Positions 22,709-33,828 of a stretch of 64,000 nucleotides of DNA are shown one piece after another. The DNA is from Vanessa cardui. Lineage: Eukaryota; Arthropoda; Insecta; Lepidoptera; Nymphalidae. How positions within the stretch are numbered: the stretch's first letter is position 1; the number at the start of each line of letters is the position of its first letter. Position numbers and translations under genes: made by a program. Where the stretch lies: the NCBI RefSeq assembly GCF_905220365.1, contig NC_061153.1, forward strand, positions 1,198,001 to 1,262,000, written 5' to 3'. Under the pieces are notes generated by a model, which saw only the letters and a program-made list of their open reading frames with translations, did not search any database and was not told the origin of the DNA.

Positions 22709-23779
22709 AAGTTCGAAACCGTCAGAGGCATCTGGATTCTGAAGGTTTCGACCCTTACTTAAGAACTTATCTTTTAACTTTTTTGAAGTTAAAATTAAGC
22801 ACAAAACAAGTAATATTAAGTATATAATTAGGGTCCCTAAACTGACACTATTCACTTTTATTACAGATTCTATTTCACTTTCACTTAAACTATTTGTCTT
22901 GAAAACCGCAGAAAGATATTTTATATCATCCAAATTTATTCCTTTAATATCGATCGGCTCGCCAGAAATAGATATATTTTTATTCTTTATCTCAGGTAGA
23001 TTAATAATGGGTGTCATCTTGTATTCAAATTTTTCCAATATATGTTGAAAATAAAATAACTGGAGATCGCCGAGGATGCCCTCACAGCCAGGATCGATTT
23101 GTACGAGATAAGTTCCAATCATATATGTTTTTGTTACATCGTTTCCACACTTATAAGACATTACTTCTTTATCTCTTGAATATATTATCCAACGAGCAGC
23201 AGAAAGACGTTGTGTTTTAATTTTTTCTATAAGAACAACGCGTTGATGACATTGTGTTAGATTACTGTGAAACTGCATCAACTGTTCCATACACGTTATC
23301 GCTGAGTAGGGTACGATGTTATGTTCAGTGCATATGTACTGGTTATCGCTGAGAATTTCTTGACACGGAGACGCGAGCGGCAAGTATTTTGAACCTTTCA
23401 CCATAAGGAAGGGATATTCGGGAATAATAATAAAAGTTTCGTTTTTAACTTGATCCAAAATAGGTAATGAATACATTTTATAATAATGAAATATACTATT
23501 ATCTGTAAGAGGGACTTCCATAATAAATGTAATCTGGTTTCCTTTTACATACGCTTTAACACACAATGTTCGTTCTATCTTAATCATATTACTTTCAGTT
23601 ACAGGATACATTAAACTATGATATTTTTCTATAGAAGTTAATATGTAAAACAATTCTGTTGTATTAATTATAGATTGATGTAGCACAGAAACTTTACTAA
23701 AGGCTAAGGCTGTTTCCATCTCATCGAGCGTTATATATATTGAACGGAATTTATTAATGAACATGCTATACATACTCAA
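22700..23779 (-). pseudogene. Provirus H envelope, F-like, N-terminally truncated
   Basis: About 360 open codons resembling the F2-like part of insect errantivirus/baculovirus fusion envelopes. Ectodomain phrases such as ILTSIEKYHS and the spaced Cys residues (CQEI, CTEHN, CHQR, C..D) are visible. A single membrane anchor lies at about residues 316-334 (hydrophobic IIYLILLVLCLIL), followed by a short cytoplasmic tail. The furin-site/fusion-peptide region upstream is absent. The frame runs into the polypurine tract, so the last roughly ten codons are not env. It is not functional as it stands. Confidence 0.82.
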
Positions 23780-23849
23780 AATATAAGTGGAATATACTAC
23801 ATTTTCTTCTTTGGTTGAAGTTGAGTTCTACGCGTTTTAAACGTTCGTT

Positions 23850-24734
23850 AATGATTAAAGAATTGTTATATAAAACGAACTACTTCTGGGGTGGATCTGC
23901 TACTGACTTCTATTGCTTGACCAAGTTTACTAAAAGCGTCTACTAATGTTAAATAATACTTTCCTTCAATGTTAAATAAATCTATAAATATTTCCTGAAA
24001 TGGGGCATCTTGTGTTTGGGTTAATTGAAGTACGGGGTTAATAGGTCTCCTATCATATTTTATTTTACGACAGAGTTCACATGCGTTTATTAATGCCGTA
24101 ATGGTTTCCTGCATATTATGCCAAAAATAATTTCGTTTAATCCTAGTCATTGTTTCTTTTATACCGCGGTGACAAGTTTTTCCCTGATGGTATTTTATTA
24201 CTATTGCTTTTTGTTCAGCCTCGTCTTTAACAAAAATTATGCGTTCGGTACATTCTTTAATGTCTACAGTATCTTTTTTAAATAAGGAAATTATTGTTTT
24301 AGCAAAATCTCTCCTATGTTCTGAATGTTCGAAATATATAAAGTATTTAATTTTGGGGCGGATATATTCTTTAAGAAATTGTTTTATTAATTCAAAGTTA
24401 TTTAATGGTAAGAAAACCTCAATTATTTTCTGTTTTGGTCTTGATAAGTCTTTAACTCGAAGTTCGTTTTTAAGCCATGAAAAAACTAATATTTGATTGG
24501 GTTTAGTATCGATAGCTTCATGTAAAATTGGAATACCAGAAGTATCACATTCTACATTCGAATGGACAGTCTCCGTAGAGCTAGAATTGGAAGTGTTTTG
24601 GTTTTGAGGTTCGATTTCAGTTAAATCTTCAGAACAAACTGATATGGTCGCCTCAGAGTCAGTTACAGTAACAGTTCTAGAGTCATCTGTATTACGTCTC
24701 CCGGTTAATTCTAGAATTTGATTAGTTACGTCTT
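23850..24734 (-). pseudogene. Provirus H integrase, truncated after the first catalytic Asp region
   Basis: Contains the HHCC zinc-binding region (HQGKTCHRGIKETMTRIKR, then CELC) and the start of the DDE core (IFIDLFNIEGKYYLTLVDAFSK). The protein then stops being readable near 23880; the rest of the core and the chromodomain-side C-terminus are missing. An internal deletion joins it to env. Confidence 0.83.
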
Positions 24735-26209
24735 TTAAGTGGTCTTAAAGAAGAGTTTCCTTTTCATCGACATTTACTGCTATAGAAGTATTGTCGTCTG
24801 ATCCTATTGCATTTAATTTTATACGGGAAAGAGCATCTGCATTTGTATTTTGTTTACCTTTCTTATAAATTACTTCAAAATCATATTCTTGTAAACGTAA
24901 CCGCCAACGGGTTAACTTACTATTTGGCTCCTTAAGAGAATATAACTAAGCTAATGGACGGTGATCAGTGTAAATTGTAAACTTTCGGCCATATAAGTAT
25001 GGTCGGAAATGTTTTATCGCCCAAACTATTGCTAATAGCTCACGCTCAATTGTACTATAACGTGACTCAGAGTCACTAAGTGTTCTACTGGCATAAGCAA
25101 TAGAATGGTCACTACCTATAGGGCCTTGAGATAGTACTGCGCCTAAGGCTATGGCGGATGCATCTGTAGTAAGTACAAAGGGTTTTTCAAAATCAGGATA
25201 TTGCAAAAGGGGTGCATTCGTCAGTAATTCCTTACATTTTTGGAATGCTTCCAAATACTTGTCATCTATTATTATTTTATTACGTTTTTTTAAACATGAG
25301 GTCAGAGGCTGTGTAACTCTAGCAAAGTCTTTTATAAAGCGTCTGTAATATCCTATTAATCCAAGAAAACTTTTAATTTCTGTCGTAGTTTTCGGTACTG
25401 GGAAATCTAATACTGCTTTTATCTTATCATTGTTAGGTTTTAGCCCATCTTTGGTAATTGTATGTCCTAAGTAAAGGACTTCTTTTCGTAGGAATTCTGA
25501 TTTATCAAGTTGTACCTTTAAATTTGTAGTACGTAATCTGTCAAAAACTATTCTAAGGCTTTTAATATGTTCTTCTAAGCTAGCTGAAAATATAATTATA
25601 TCGTCAAGGTATACCATGCAATGTATACCCTGTAAACCTTTGAGAACGTTATCCATCGCCCTTTAAAACGTCGCTGAGGCGGTTTTTAAACCAAATGGCA
25701 TTCTTAAGAACTCAAAATGTCCTGATTGAGTACTAAAAGCGGTTTTTTGTCTGTCAGATTCGTTAATCTCTATTTGGTGATATCCACTAGCTAAGTCTAA
25801 CGTAGAAAAATACACGCTTTTACCTAACTTATCAAATAAATCTGTAATATTCGGAAGAGTATTTGTCGTCAATAGTTATTTCATTCAGTCGTCGGTAATC
25901 TACAACCATTCTATATTTTACTTCCCCAGAGGCATCCATTTTCTTGGGAACAAGATGAACGGGTGCACTCCATGGCGAGTAAGATTCCTGAATTACGTTA
26001 TTATCTAAAAGAGTCTCTACCTGTCTTTTGATCTCTTCCGTTTGTATAGGGGCTTGTCTATAGGGCTTAATATATATAGGATCCTCATTGCGCGTTCTTA
26101 TAAAATGTTTAACGTCATTCGTAAATGTCAAAGGTAATTGGTCGCAATAGAAAATATCTTTATATTCTTTACAAAGGGAAAATATTTTATTTTTCTCTTC
26201 TTCGTTCAT
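24735..26209 (-). pseudogene. Provirus H reverse transcriptase and RNase H
   Basis: RT motifs on minus: SPWSAPVHLVPKK, RMVVDYRRLNEIT, FSTLDLASGYHQIEI, FEFLRMPFGL and catalytic YLDDIIIF (about 25600). The connection follows (FLGLIGYYRRFI), and then RNase H (TTDASAIALGAVLSQ, RELLAIVWAIKHFRPYLYGR, TDHRPL). Lesions are a frame change near 25865, a stop near 25661 and a stop near 24946. Continuation NADALSRI is seen after the last stop. All catalytic Asp residues remain visible. Confidence 0.9.
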
Positions 26210-26238
26210 GTGATCTAACCTTAACTTATTTAGATTTT

Positions 26239-26900
26239 TTAATTATTTTCTCCGAATTCTCTTTCATTTTTCATACAATTGACCTTGCACTCGATATTTT
26301 CATACTTTGATACCTCGAATGGGGATTTAATAGTCAATGTCAAAGATTCGTTTAAGGTATTTTGAATAACTGTTTTTGCATAACTATTCACACATTTTAC
26401 TATCGCACCTGGCATTCTTACGCCCTTACAAAATTCAGTAAAATTAATTATTGCATCACCGGAATGCTGATTTGTTGGTAAGGATACTCTTAATTCAGAA
26501 CGCGGTGGAAGTTCAAGAATATATTCTTTGTCATTATATATTATAGGAATCCTTGATGAATTTGTTTTCAATATTTTATTTTTTAAGTCGATAACTGCTC
26601 CTAACTGTTTTAAGAGGTCGTTACCAATCAATCCATCATATTTTACATCTACATCATACACATAAAATTTTTGAAAATGATTACTATTGAACGTTGGCAT
26701 TAAAGGAATGTGCTTCCTTTTTAATGCTTCATTATGAGTGCTAGTAGCATGCGTACTTATAACTTCAAATGGTTCATATGAAATAAAATTGTTGAAATAA
26801 TAATATGCCTTTTCAGGGCTAATGAAAGAACGCATACTTCCAGTATCTATCATAAATTTCGCATCTATTTCTGGGATATATATATATGGTAGTTTTAGGT
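26239..26900 (-). pseudogene. Provirus H aspartic protease
   Basis: Shows the retropepsin active site, FMIDTGS, near 26853, followed by an LIGNDLLKQLGA-type flap/C-terminal motif. The readable region extends upstream of the Met at 26853, so that Met is not a true start; protease would be expressed with gag-pol by frameshift. It ends before RT at a frame change. Confidence 0.82.
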
Positions 26901-26918
26901 GTTTTTCGCAATTTAACT

Positions 26919-27356
26919 CTATCGATTCTGTAGATTTGAGGCTACTATTGAAAATTTTTCTACCTTATTTTCATTATCAAGGTCACTAGAACTTTTTTTG
27001 GTAGTGTTTTCGTCTGTTTCTTTATTGTAATATGTTATGTCATTATAGTTATTTTCATAGAACTCATTTTCTGAAATGTAGAGGTCAGGGTCGTAATAAT
27101 CTTCATTGTCATAGTAATTGTAGTCATATGCATAAGTCTCATTAATAGGGAAAGTCGGTTTATTTTGCACTACGGTTCTCATAGATACGTCATTTTGTCC
27201 TGTTCCGTCTTGATGTAAGTTAGGCCTATAACCAAACTGTGTTTGAGGTCTATAATTATTACTATTAAAAGGTGGACGGTAACCTAACTGTTGCATAGGT
27301 CGGTGTCCGTATTGAGGATAAATTCTTGGTGGTGGTATTTGTGGTCCTTTAGCAAT
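26919..27356 (-). pseudogene. Provirus H gag, C-terminal part with duplicated segment
   Basis: 27356-27102 repeats codons already present at 30136-29381. It then continues into new acidic/Asn/Tyr-rich sequence (YYDNEDYYDPDLYISENE) and ends near 26919, just before protease. This part is contiguous with pol. Confidence 0.8.
27102..27356. repeat. 255-bp gag segment, copy A of a duplication flanking a 2.0-kb insert
   Basis: Essentially identical to 29381-29404 plus 29906-30136 (copy B, interrupted by a non-LTR tail). It marks the left edge of the inserted block 27357-29380. Confidence 0.92.
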
Positions 27357-27412
27357 AGGCTATTTGACTGGTTTTCAACCGACTTCAAAAAGGAGGAGGT
27401 TATCAATTCGTC

Positions 27413-27462
<50 letters not shown>

Positions 27463-27902
27463 GTTACCTCATAACTTTTTACTGGGTGGACCGATTTCGA
27501 TAATTTTTTTTTTGTTTGAAAGGTAATGCTTCCCGTGGGGTCCCATTTTTTTTAAATTTTTTTCCGATGATGGTATCCGTATGAAAACGACATAAGTCTT
27601 AAATTTGCATTATGTATATGCGCGACAAATAGGTGAATAACTCTAAATCACGTTAACCAATTTTGATGATTCTTTTTTTATTATAAAGGATATATTTTAA
27701 GGGTAGTTTGGTGAAAGTTTGGTAAGGTTCTGAGTACAGGATCTATGACAAATTAAGGGAACGGGAGGGAACGGAACAATTCTGAGGAGCACGTTAGCAA
27801 TACTCGGTCGAATCTTTTATTTATGGATTACTTGGATATTTGAATAACCTTCCGAAACGTAGTTATGTTCATGTAATTGTCATAATCGAATATTATAATC
27901 AA

Positions 27903-28152
27903 CTAGCGACCCGCCCCGACTTCTCACGGGTGCAATACTGATACTAAATATACTGGAGAATTTGTTTATTTACGACATCACATTGCAAACTTCTAAAATT
28001 GTCAGTGTTTCTTTACTATATTGTTCATTTATTATATACACAAACCTTTCCCTTGAATTACACTATCTATTAAAAAAAACCGCATCAAAATTCGTTGCGT
28101 AGTTTTAAAGATATAGGGACAGAGAAAGCGACTTTGTTTTATACTATGTATT
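27903..28152 (+). repeat. Dispersed non-coding repeat
   Basis: Begins AGCGACCCGCCCCGACTTCTC and ends near AAGCGACTTTGTTTTATACT. I recognise this type of sequence as a very abundant short non-autonomous repeat in moth and butterfly genomes, but I cannot name the family. Confidence 0.5.
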
Positions 28153-28510
28153 GACGGAACTCCTAAACGGCTTACAGTAAGGGTGCGATTTGGGGCAGAA
28201 TTTCTTTCTGTCTTTAATCAAATTTTGTGTATGTGATGTGATGTCATATGATGTACGACATAGCATACGAATAGCTCTTTTGCAAAGTTTTTTTACTGAG
28301 GTCGATTACAGCTCTTTCGAGGGTGGTATCTTGTAGTTTATGCCGCATGACGTATTAAAGCCGCATTTTCGAAAGTCTATTTTTGCTTTATTCGAAAGTT
28401 TCTTTTGAAATTGTCCCTGAAGTAGTTTCTGATTCATATAAATGGCACGCTTAATCTATCCATATTAAGAAAAAAATGTTAGTCTACATCAGCTTCACTT
28501 AAAATCAAAA

Positions 28511-29100
28511 AATAAATAAAATTTTAACAAAAAGAAAAACCGACTTCAAACAAAACAGTATTTTAAAACAAATTAAAATGCACTAAAAAGTAATAAAAAT
28601 AATTGCATATTTAACATATTTTCGAGAGTCCTCCTAGGTAAAATGAAATGAAAAATATTAGACTACTTAAAAGTCGATTTACGATTATATAATGTAGTTA
28701 TAATTATTGCTATATTTGGAGTCGGTGTCAGCCAACCCTATACTATACCTATCAAAAAACAATACGAGAATACTTTAAGAAATGTTTCTTACAAATTACC
28801 TTTTATACGATGTTATACTGGGTCAATCAAGAGGATCGTATCGCTTCTTTCTTTTGATTGTTGAAGCGTGTGCCTGTGGCTGACACCGGCTCCAAATATA
28901 ACAATAACTATAACTACGTTATATAATCGTAAATCGACTTTTAAGTAGTCTAATATTTTTCATTTCATTTTACCTAGGAGGACTCTCGAAAATATGTTAA
29001 ATATGCAATTATTTTTATTACTTTTTAGTGCATTTTAATTTGTTTTAAAATACTGTTTTGTTTGAAGTCGGTTTTTCTTTTTGTTAAAATTTTATTTATT
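28511..29100. mobile_element. Foldback element with two 223-bp inverted arms
   Basis: Arms 28511-28733 and 28878-29100 are near-perfect reverse complements of equal length, with a 144-bp loop. TTAAAATC occurs just outside or overlapping both ends (28499-28506 and 29099-29106) and is a candidate target duplication. No protein is encoded. The arms carry the 'accgacttcaaa' module seen elsewhere in the window. Confidence 0.85.
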
Positions 29101-29380
29101 AAAATCCATTTTATATTATTTAGTAGAAGTTAAGGAACCCAGTAAAAGTTGTGTTTTTTATTTCTAGTACATATTTGCCGAAAAATATCGTAAAAAAAAT
29201 GCATATTTAAATAGCGCGCAAAAACGATACTTGGACAATATGGCGGTGCTATGGGGTCTGTGACGTCACTTTCTTGTATTTTAATGTGTGGTACATATAG
29301 TAGAAAAGCAAAGTTTACAAGAAAGTGTCATCATCATAAGCCCGGCCAATCAGGAATGTTTTGTGTCACGTGACAAACGT

Positions 29381-30136
29381 TTCATTGTCATAGTAATTGT
29401 AGTCAAACTCAAACTCAAACTCAAATAACTTTATTCAATATAGAAGCATTACACTTTCTTATTGATGGTCAATTGAAACACTACCACCGGTTCGGAAAAG
29501 AAAATACCCTGACCTGAGAAGAACCGGCGAAAGAAACTCAGCGGGTTTTTTTTTTTTAGTTGTCTCATATATTATTTAAACAATTTAATATGAGATGAAA
29601 TAGCCAGGAGGCGATCGTTTCATTCCCAAGGTGTGCTATCGATCATAAACTCATTAATTGTATAGTAACCTTTTGCACACAAGCGTTCCTTAATAATTTT
29701 CTTAAATTTGGCAACAGAGGCATTTTGAACGCTTTCTGGGATCCTGTTGTAAAACCGTATACATTGCCCCACAAAGGAGTTACTGACTCTATGTAGTCGA
29801 GTAACAGGAGTAACAAGTTTGTGTTTGTTCCTTGTACCAATGCTATGAGTATCACATTTTCTCATGAAATCATTAATATTTTTTCGTACATACATAACAC
29901 AAGTCATATGCATAAGTCTCATTAATAGGGAAAGTCGGTTTATTTTGCACTACGGTTCTCATAGATACGTCATTTTGTCCTGTTCCGTCTTGATGTAAGT
30001 TAGGCCTATAACCAAACTGTGTTTGAGGTCTATAATTATTACTATTAAAAGGTGGACGGTAACCTAACTGTTGCATAGGTCGGTGTCCGTATTGAGGATT
30101 AATTCTTGGTGGTGGTATTTGTGGTCCTTTAGCAAT
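29381..30136. repeat. 255-bp gag segment, copy B (contains a 497-bp non-LTR insertion)
   Basis: Matches copy A on both sides of the insertion at 29405-29901. The non-LTR tail therefore arrived after, or independently of, the duplication in this copy only. Confidence 0.92.
29405..29901 (-). mobile_element. 5'-truncated non-LTR retrotransposon I (3' end only)
   Basis: Minus strand: C-terminal RT codons (GTRNKHKLVTPVTRLHRV, CIRFYNRIP), a 3' UTR with ATTGAATAAAG and a (TTTGAG)n tail at 29405-29424 (+ strand CAAACT repeats). AGTC flanks both ends (29401-29404, 29902-29905), giving a 4-bp target duplication. It is the same kind of 3' end as element O. Confidence 0.85.
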
Positions 30137-30928
30137 TCCGAATCTATATGGAGATAAATTTTGTCTAAAACCTGTAGGCATATGCATATGCTGTCTTTGA
30201 TTTACGTGCGGTATTCCGAATTTAAATTGGTGTTGTTGGTTAGAAGGGTAATTCGGCATAGATAAATTCGGTTTATTAGAAAAATTTAAATTATTACTAG
30301 GCTTAAAATATGTTGGTTGATTAAAAGAGTTATTGACCTTTGAATTTGCCACTTTACTTCGTTGATTGTATTGTTCGCGAAAGTTCACCTTCTCCAACAC
30401 AATACTTAACGCACTCTCTAATGTTGTCGGCGATTTTAATCTAACTGTTCTGACAATATTCTCTGGTAAATTGTATAAAAATACATTTAGTGACGTATTA
30501 TTATAAATAATTATTTTACTCTGCTTAATACCTTCGTTTAATATTTGATTGACTTTTGATAAAAGAATTGAACGTACCGACTGAATTCTATTGCAAAAAT
30601 CGAGGTAACTTTCTCCCAAATTTATTTTTAAATTTTCTAATTCTATGGCAATACACTCTTCACTTCGCGGGTCTCCAAAGTGTTGAAACAAATCTTTAAA
30701 TTCATCCCATGATATAATATCCTCGCGCTCGCTAATAAGCGACGCGGCCTTATCTACTAAGCGACTAGTGATGCTATGCATAATGTATATATTTTGTGCA
30801 TCACTGCCTTGAAACTTACTTATTACATATTCGCATTTTCTTATGAATAAGTTTAATTGGCGTTTATCGCCACCAAAAAGTGGAATTAATTTTAAAATTT
30901 CGTTAGGGATCAGAGTTATATGATCCAT
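29906..30928 (-). pseudogene. Provirus H gag, N-terminal part
   Basis: Chosen start is the ATG at 30928 (MDHITLIPNE), which follows an A-rich leader. The N-terminal 170 residues are helical and charged, as in errantivirus gag capsid domains (LFGGDKRQLNLFI, WDEFKDLFQ, LNLFIRK), followed by an Asn/Pro/Gln/Tyr-rich C-terminal region. The frame is open until a non-LTR tail (29405-29901) interrupts it after INETYAYD. No zinc knuckle is seen. Confidence 0.8.
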
Positions 30929-31186
30929 TTCGATTTTATAAAAAAAAAAATTAAAATTATTACACACTAACTTAAACTAGCAATATATTTATTTATTTTT
31001 AAACAATATAACTATATGATTTTTTTTACTTATTATATAAATTTCATTAAACTTTCGTTAAGACAAATTCACTCACAATACAAATTCAAATCATTAAATA
31101 AAATTATAAAAGAAAACCACAAAACGTTATATTAGAAGAAGTCTTATCCCAAAATAACAAAAGGCAAAGGAAGGTGAAAAGTTTTA

Positions 31187-31204
31187 CTCACCAACCGGTC
31201 GCCA
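31187..31204 (-). promoter_or_regulatory. Primer binding site of provirus H
   Basis: Minus strand TGGCGACCGGTTGGTGAG begins with the TGG that pairs with the tRNA CCA end, and it lies between the LTR and gag. I do not assign the tRNA. Confidence 0.6.
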
Positions 31205-31604
31205 GCATCGTCTTCGTCTGGACTCCTCACTCACTGTCTTATTTCTTTGGTTCTGGATTGTTTCTTACAGACCTTCAAAATCCTAACTATTCACGGATTT
31301 TGACGAAAATTAATTAAGATGAAGGCTGCAATTTATATGAAACAATCCTACCGGCTGCGCCAGACAAATTTACGGGAGCAAGACAGACTTTTTTAAAAAT
31401 ATAATATTTGAGTTTTACAATATTTAATTATAATTAAAATTGACACGACCGAACAGAGGTTTATGCTCTAGTCGAATGTTGTTCCCTTTTTACAAAATCA
31501 TTTCCCAAAACATATGATCCCAAAGCATAGAATGACACAATGACTTACATTCTGCTGATTAAGCATTTACTTCTATTGTCTTCAGGCTTTGAGCTAACAT
31601 AACT
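31205..31604 (-). repeat. 5' LTR of provirus H
   Basis: It begins AGTTATGTTAGC (read on minus from 31604), the same 12 nt found after the polypurine tract at 22697-22686. The AGTTA start is common for insect errantivirus LTRs. The downstream end is set by the PBS and may be off by a few bases. An AATAAG and a short pyrimidine-rich stretch near 31240-31260 could be R/U5. No full 3' LTR survives for comparison. Confidence 0.75.
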
Positions 31605-32461
31605 ACTTAAATGTAATTTTACAAACAAAAAACAACAAAAACAAAATAACAAAAGTGACTAAATTAAAAGAGTAAAAACAATAGTTAGCAAAACAAGAAA
31701 TGAGAAAAAATAGTCAAGTTTTTTGCATCAACTGATTGATCTGCGATTCATTATTAATACGAATAACAGGTGATGTCTCGTCCTTGCGCACAAAAATTTT
31801 ACCGAACGAAGTCCAACAGAACCTGTACTGTTTGGGCGAGGAGAGATCTCTTGCCAAGAAGAACAGTCGAGCCGCTCTAGCCGTTAATTGTTCCGAAACG
31901 TAAATCGGGGTATTTTCTTCTGAGGTAAAGCCAAGACCTTTGGTCCGCAGTTTTTATTTATTTTTAATATTAAAGTTTTTACAAGCTTTTAGAATATCTG
32001 TTTTAATAATTGTTGAGATTGTTTCAATAATTATTGGTGTATTTTTATTTTTATCCTTTTTTCCTTGAACCCGATAAATGTCTTTAATATCAGAGTTTTC
32101 AATTTTGCATTTAATGCTTTCTGTCAGGTTTATTACCATATCCATTAAGTCCTGCCTAGTCTCATTATTAATTTTCGGAACATTTTTTATTTCGAGGCAA
32201 ATTTTCCTATTATTTCGCTGCATATCCTCGATCTTGTCCTCTAGTAAAGTAATACATTCCCGATCCTTTTTTGATTGTATCTCCATTCCATTTTTAAGTG
32301 AATCAAAAAAAAAATCCTCCTACTACTCAATCCTCCTACTAATCAAAAATAAAACTCTCCTCTACGCCGCTTAACTCTCTGGCTTACGAAAGTAGGGGAT
32401 GTTTTATCTTCATAAGTTTTGGTGTCATTTAAGTTTGATTCAGAGAATGATTTATCCATTG
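31605..32461 (-). pseudogene. Element F ORF1 (CR1/Jockey-type ORF1, broken)
   Basis: On minus, the start at 32461 reads MDKSFSESNLND and then VSQRVKRRRGEF. After a small deletion/low-complexity patch near 32290-32345, a coiled coil (31954-32286; CITLLEDKIEDMQRNN) follows, then a second frame reading YVSEQLTARAARLFFLARDL and FVRKDE to about 31725. It matches ORF1 of element U in the same order. About 120 bp of AT-rich spacer separates it from provirus H. Confidence 0.8.
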
Positions 32462-33009
32462 CGATTACAAGTAATAGGTGACTATACGATATGAAGAAAA
32501 TCTCATTCAAAATGTCACAGCATGATATTCTATGTATACTATACAAATAATGCCAGGATTGTAGCAGTATGCATAATGTGACGTCAAAGCAAAAGCAAAG
32601 AATGCATAGGGTAAAACCGGAAGCAGTACTTTGTACTTTTATCTCCTTAGGTACCAGGGTCACATATAAGCGTAGAGGTAAGCAGAGTATCTTGTGAAGC
32701 AAAAACGCACAGAGATGGAAGGAATGTTGCGTTTTTAATTTTGTAGGCGCTGTAAGCCGGGTTAAACTACCAGGGTATTATGAATCACAGGTACTCACAC
32801 AGTTTTTGTAGCTTTGTTGTATTTGGTTCCAATGCACTTCTTCTGAGGGAATGCCACGGGTCGCTCCCGGTCTTTCTTTGTTTTCAGAGTGGCCTGTGTG
32901 CGCGGCCCCGTGGCAAGGAAGAAGTGTAAATATCTTGTAAATATTAGTCGTAGGATACAAATATTATATATCTTTTATTTAAATTTTATATAAAAATGTT
33001 TTATTATAT
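32462..33009. other. Stretch without a supported gene
   Basis: Probably F's 5' UTR plus unknown DNA. A GC-richer patch at 32840-32930 is open on the minus strand for 60 codons (PCHGAAHTGHSENKERPGA) but has no family I recognise. I leave it uncalled. Confidence 0.4.
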
Positions 33010-33828
33010 TTAGTTTTTGTTTAAAGGAAGAAAACGTCGTCAAAAATCACCTCGAATCCCAAGTGGCGACGCAGCGCGATGGGATGCATGGCCGGAGGGT
33101 ATTCCGGTCATGACTCTCGCCGGCAGCCCCGGCAAACCTTAAAATATGAGTGCTACTAAAGATAATTATTCTCCAGAGAGGGAGTGACACCCTCTCCCTC
33201 TCCGACCCGCTTCACGGTTCGGACCGTCCCATTTCGAAATCTGGAGGGGACAAGTCGCACCAGAGCCTTTTTACGACGACCATACTGCAACCACAATGGA
33301 CACCGAAACGGAGAGAGAAGGAGTAGTTTTAAGTAGTCAAAGTTTTGTAAATAGTAATGTACATAACCTCACGTATGACGAGGTGGGCGCCCCGATAGCG
33401 CACAAAGCCGAAGCAAGGAAAATACCAGTGGTGAGACTGAAACGACTCTCCGAGTCGGGCTCGTCCACCACACACCCCGGACATGACATACGAAGAAAAG
33501 GAGAGAAGCGGTCCTGCACGGCGGATAGCTTCTCGGGCTCCGAGAGCGATGCGAGCGCGCATTTCAGCGACGCAGAACTCTCGGAGTCGTCAGTGAGTAG
33601 GTGGCTGAAACCCTCGAGTAAGAGAGGGCGTGGCAGACCACCTACTCACGGGATGTACGTCGGACTCGGGAATTCGCAAGCCGAGCTCAGCTCTCAAAAA
33701 GAGAGAGATCGCCGCAAGCGGAGGATGCGCTGGCCGCATACACCGAAGCGGCCAAGGCGGCGATTGACGAAAGGGCGGCCCGCTTGAGGAATCGTGCGCC
33801 GTCCGTAACTGATGAGATACCAAAGACG
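33010..33828 (+). pseudogene. R1-like element J: 5' UTR and gag N-terminus (truncated)
   Basis: GC-rich leader, then an ATG at 33296 opening a Ser/Arg-rich gag N-terminus (VVRLKRLSESGSS, SSKRGRGRPPTHG). A frame change near 33705 is followed by a helical segment (AAYTEAAKAAIDERAARL) typical of R1/TRAS ORF1. It is cut at 33829 by element K, with no zinc knuckles or ORF2 downstream. Confidence 0.7.

Larger units (their letters stand above)
27357..29380. mobile_element. 2.0-kb AT-rich composite insert in provirus H (several non-coding repeats)
   Basis: Contains the 'ttcaaccgacttcaaaaagg' module (about 27373), a 37-T run (about 27417-27456), a dispersed repeat (27903-28152), a foldback (28511-29100) and an AT-rich tail. 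No coding region is supported. It lies between the two copies of the 255-bp gag segment. Confidence 0.7.
22686..31604 (-). mobile_element. Errantivirus-like Ty3/gypsy provirus H with env (degenerate)
   Basis: In minus-strand order: 5' LTR (31604 to about 31205), PBS (31204-31187), gag, protease, RT/RNase H, truncated integrase, truncated env, polypurine tract and only the first 12 nt of the 3' LTR. The LTR start (AGTTATGTTAGC) is present at both ends. Gag-pol-env order with an F-like envelope is typical of insect errantiviruses. It is interrupted by a 2.0-kb block (27357-29380) and a non-LTR tail (29405-29901), and pol has several stops and frame changes. It is an old inactive copy. Confidence 0.9.

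Noticed and set aside
32778..32960. 60-codon minus-strand frame (PCHGAAHTGHSENK)
   Set aside because: Too short and without a recognised family, leader or conserved motif; left as uncalled DNA.
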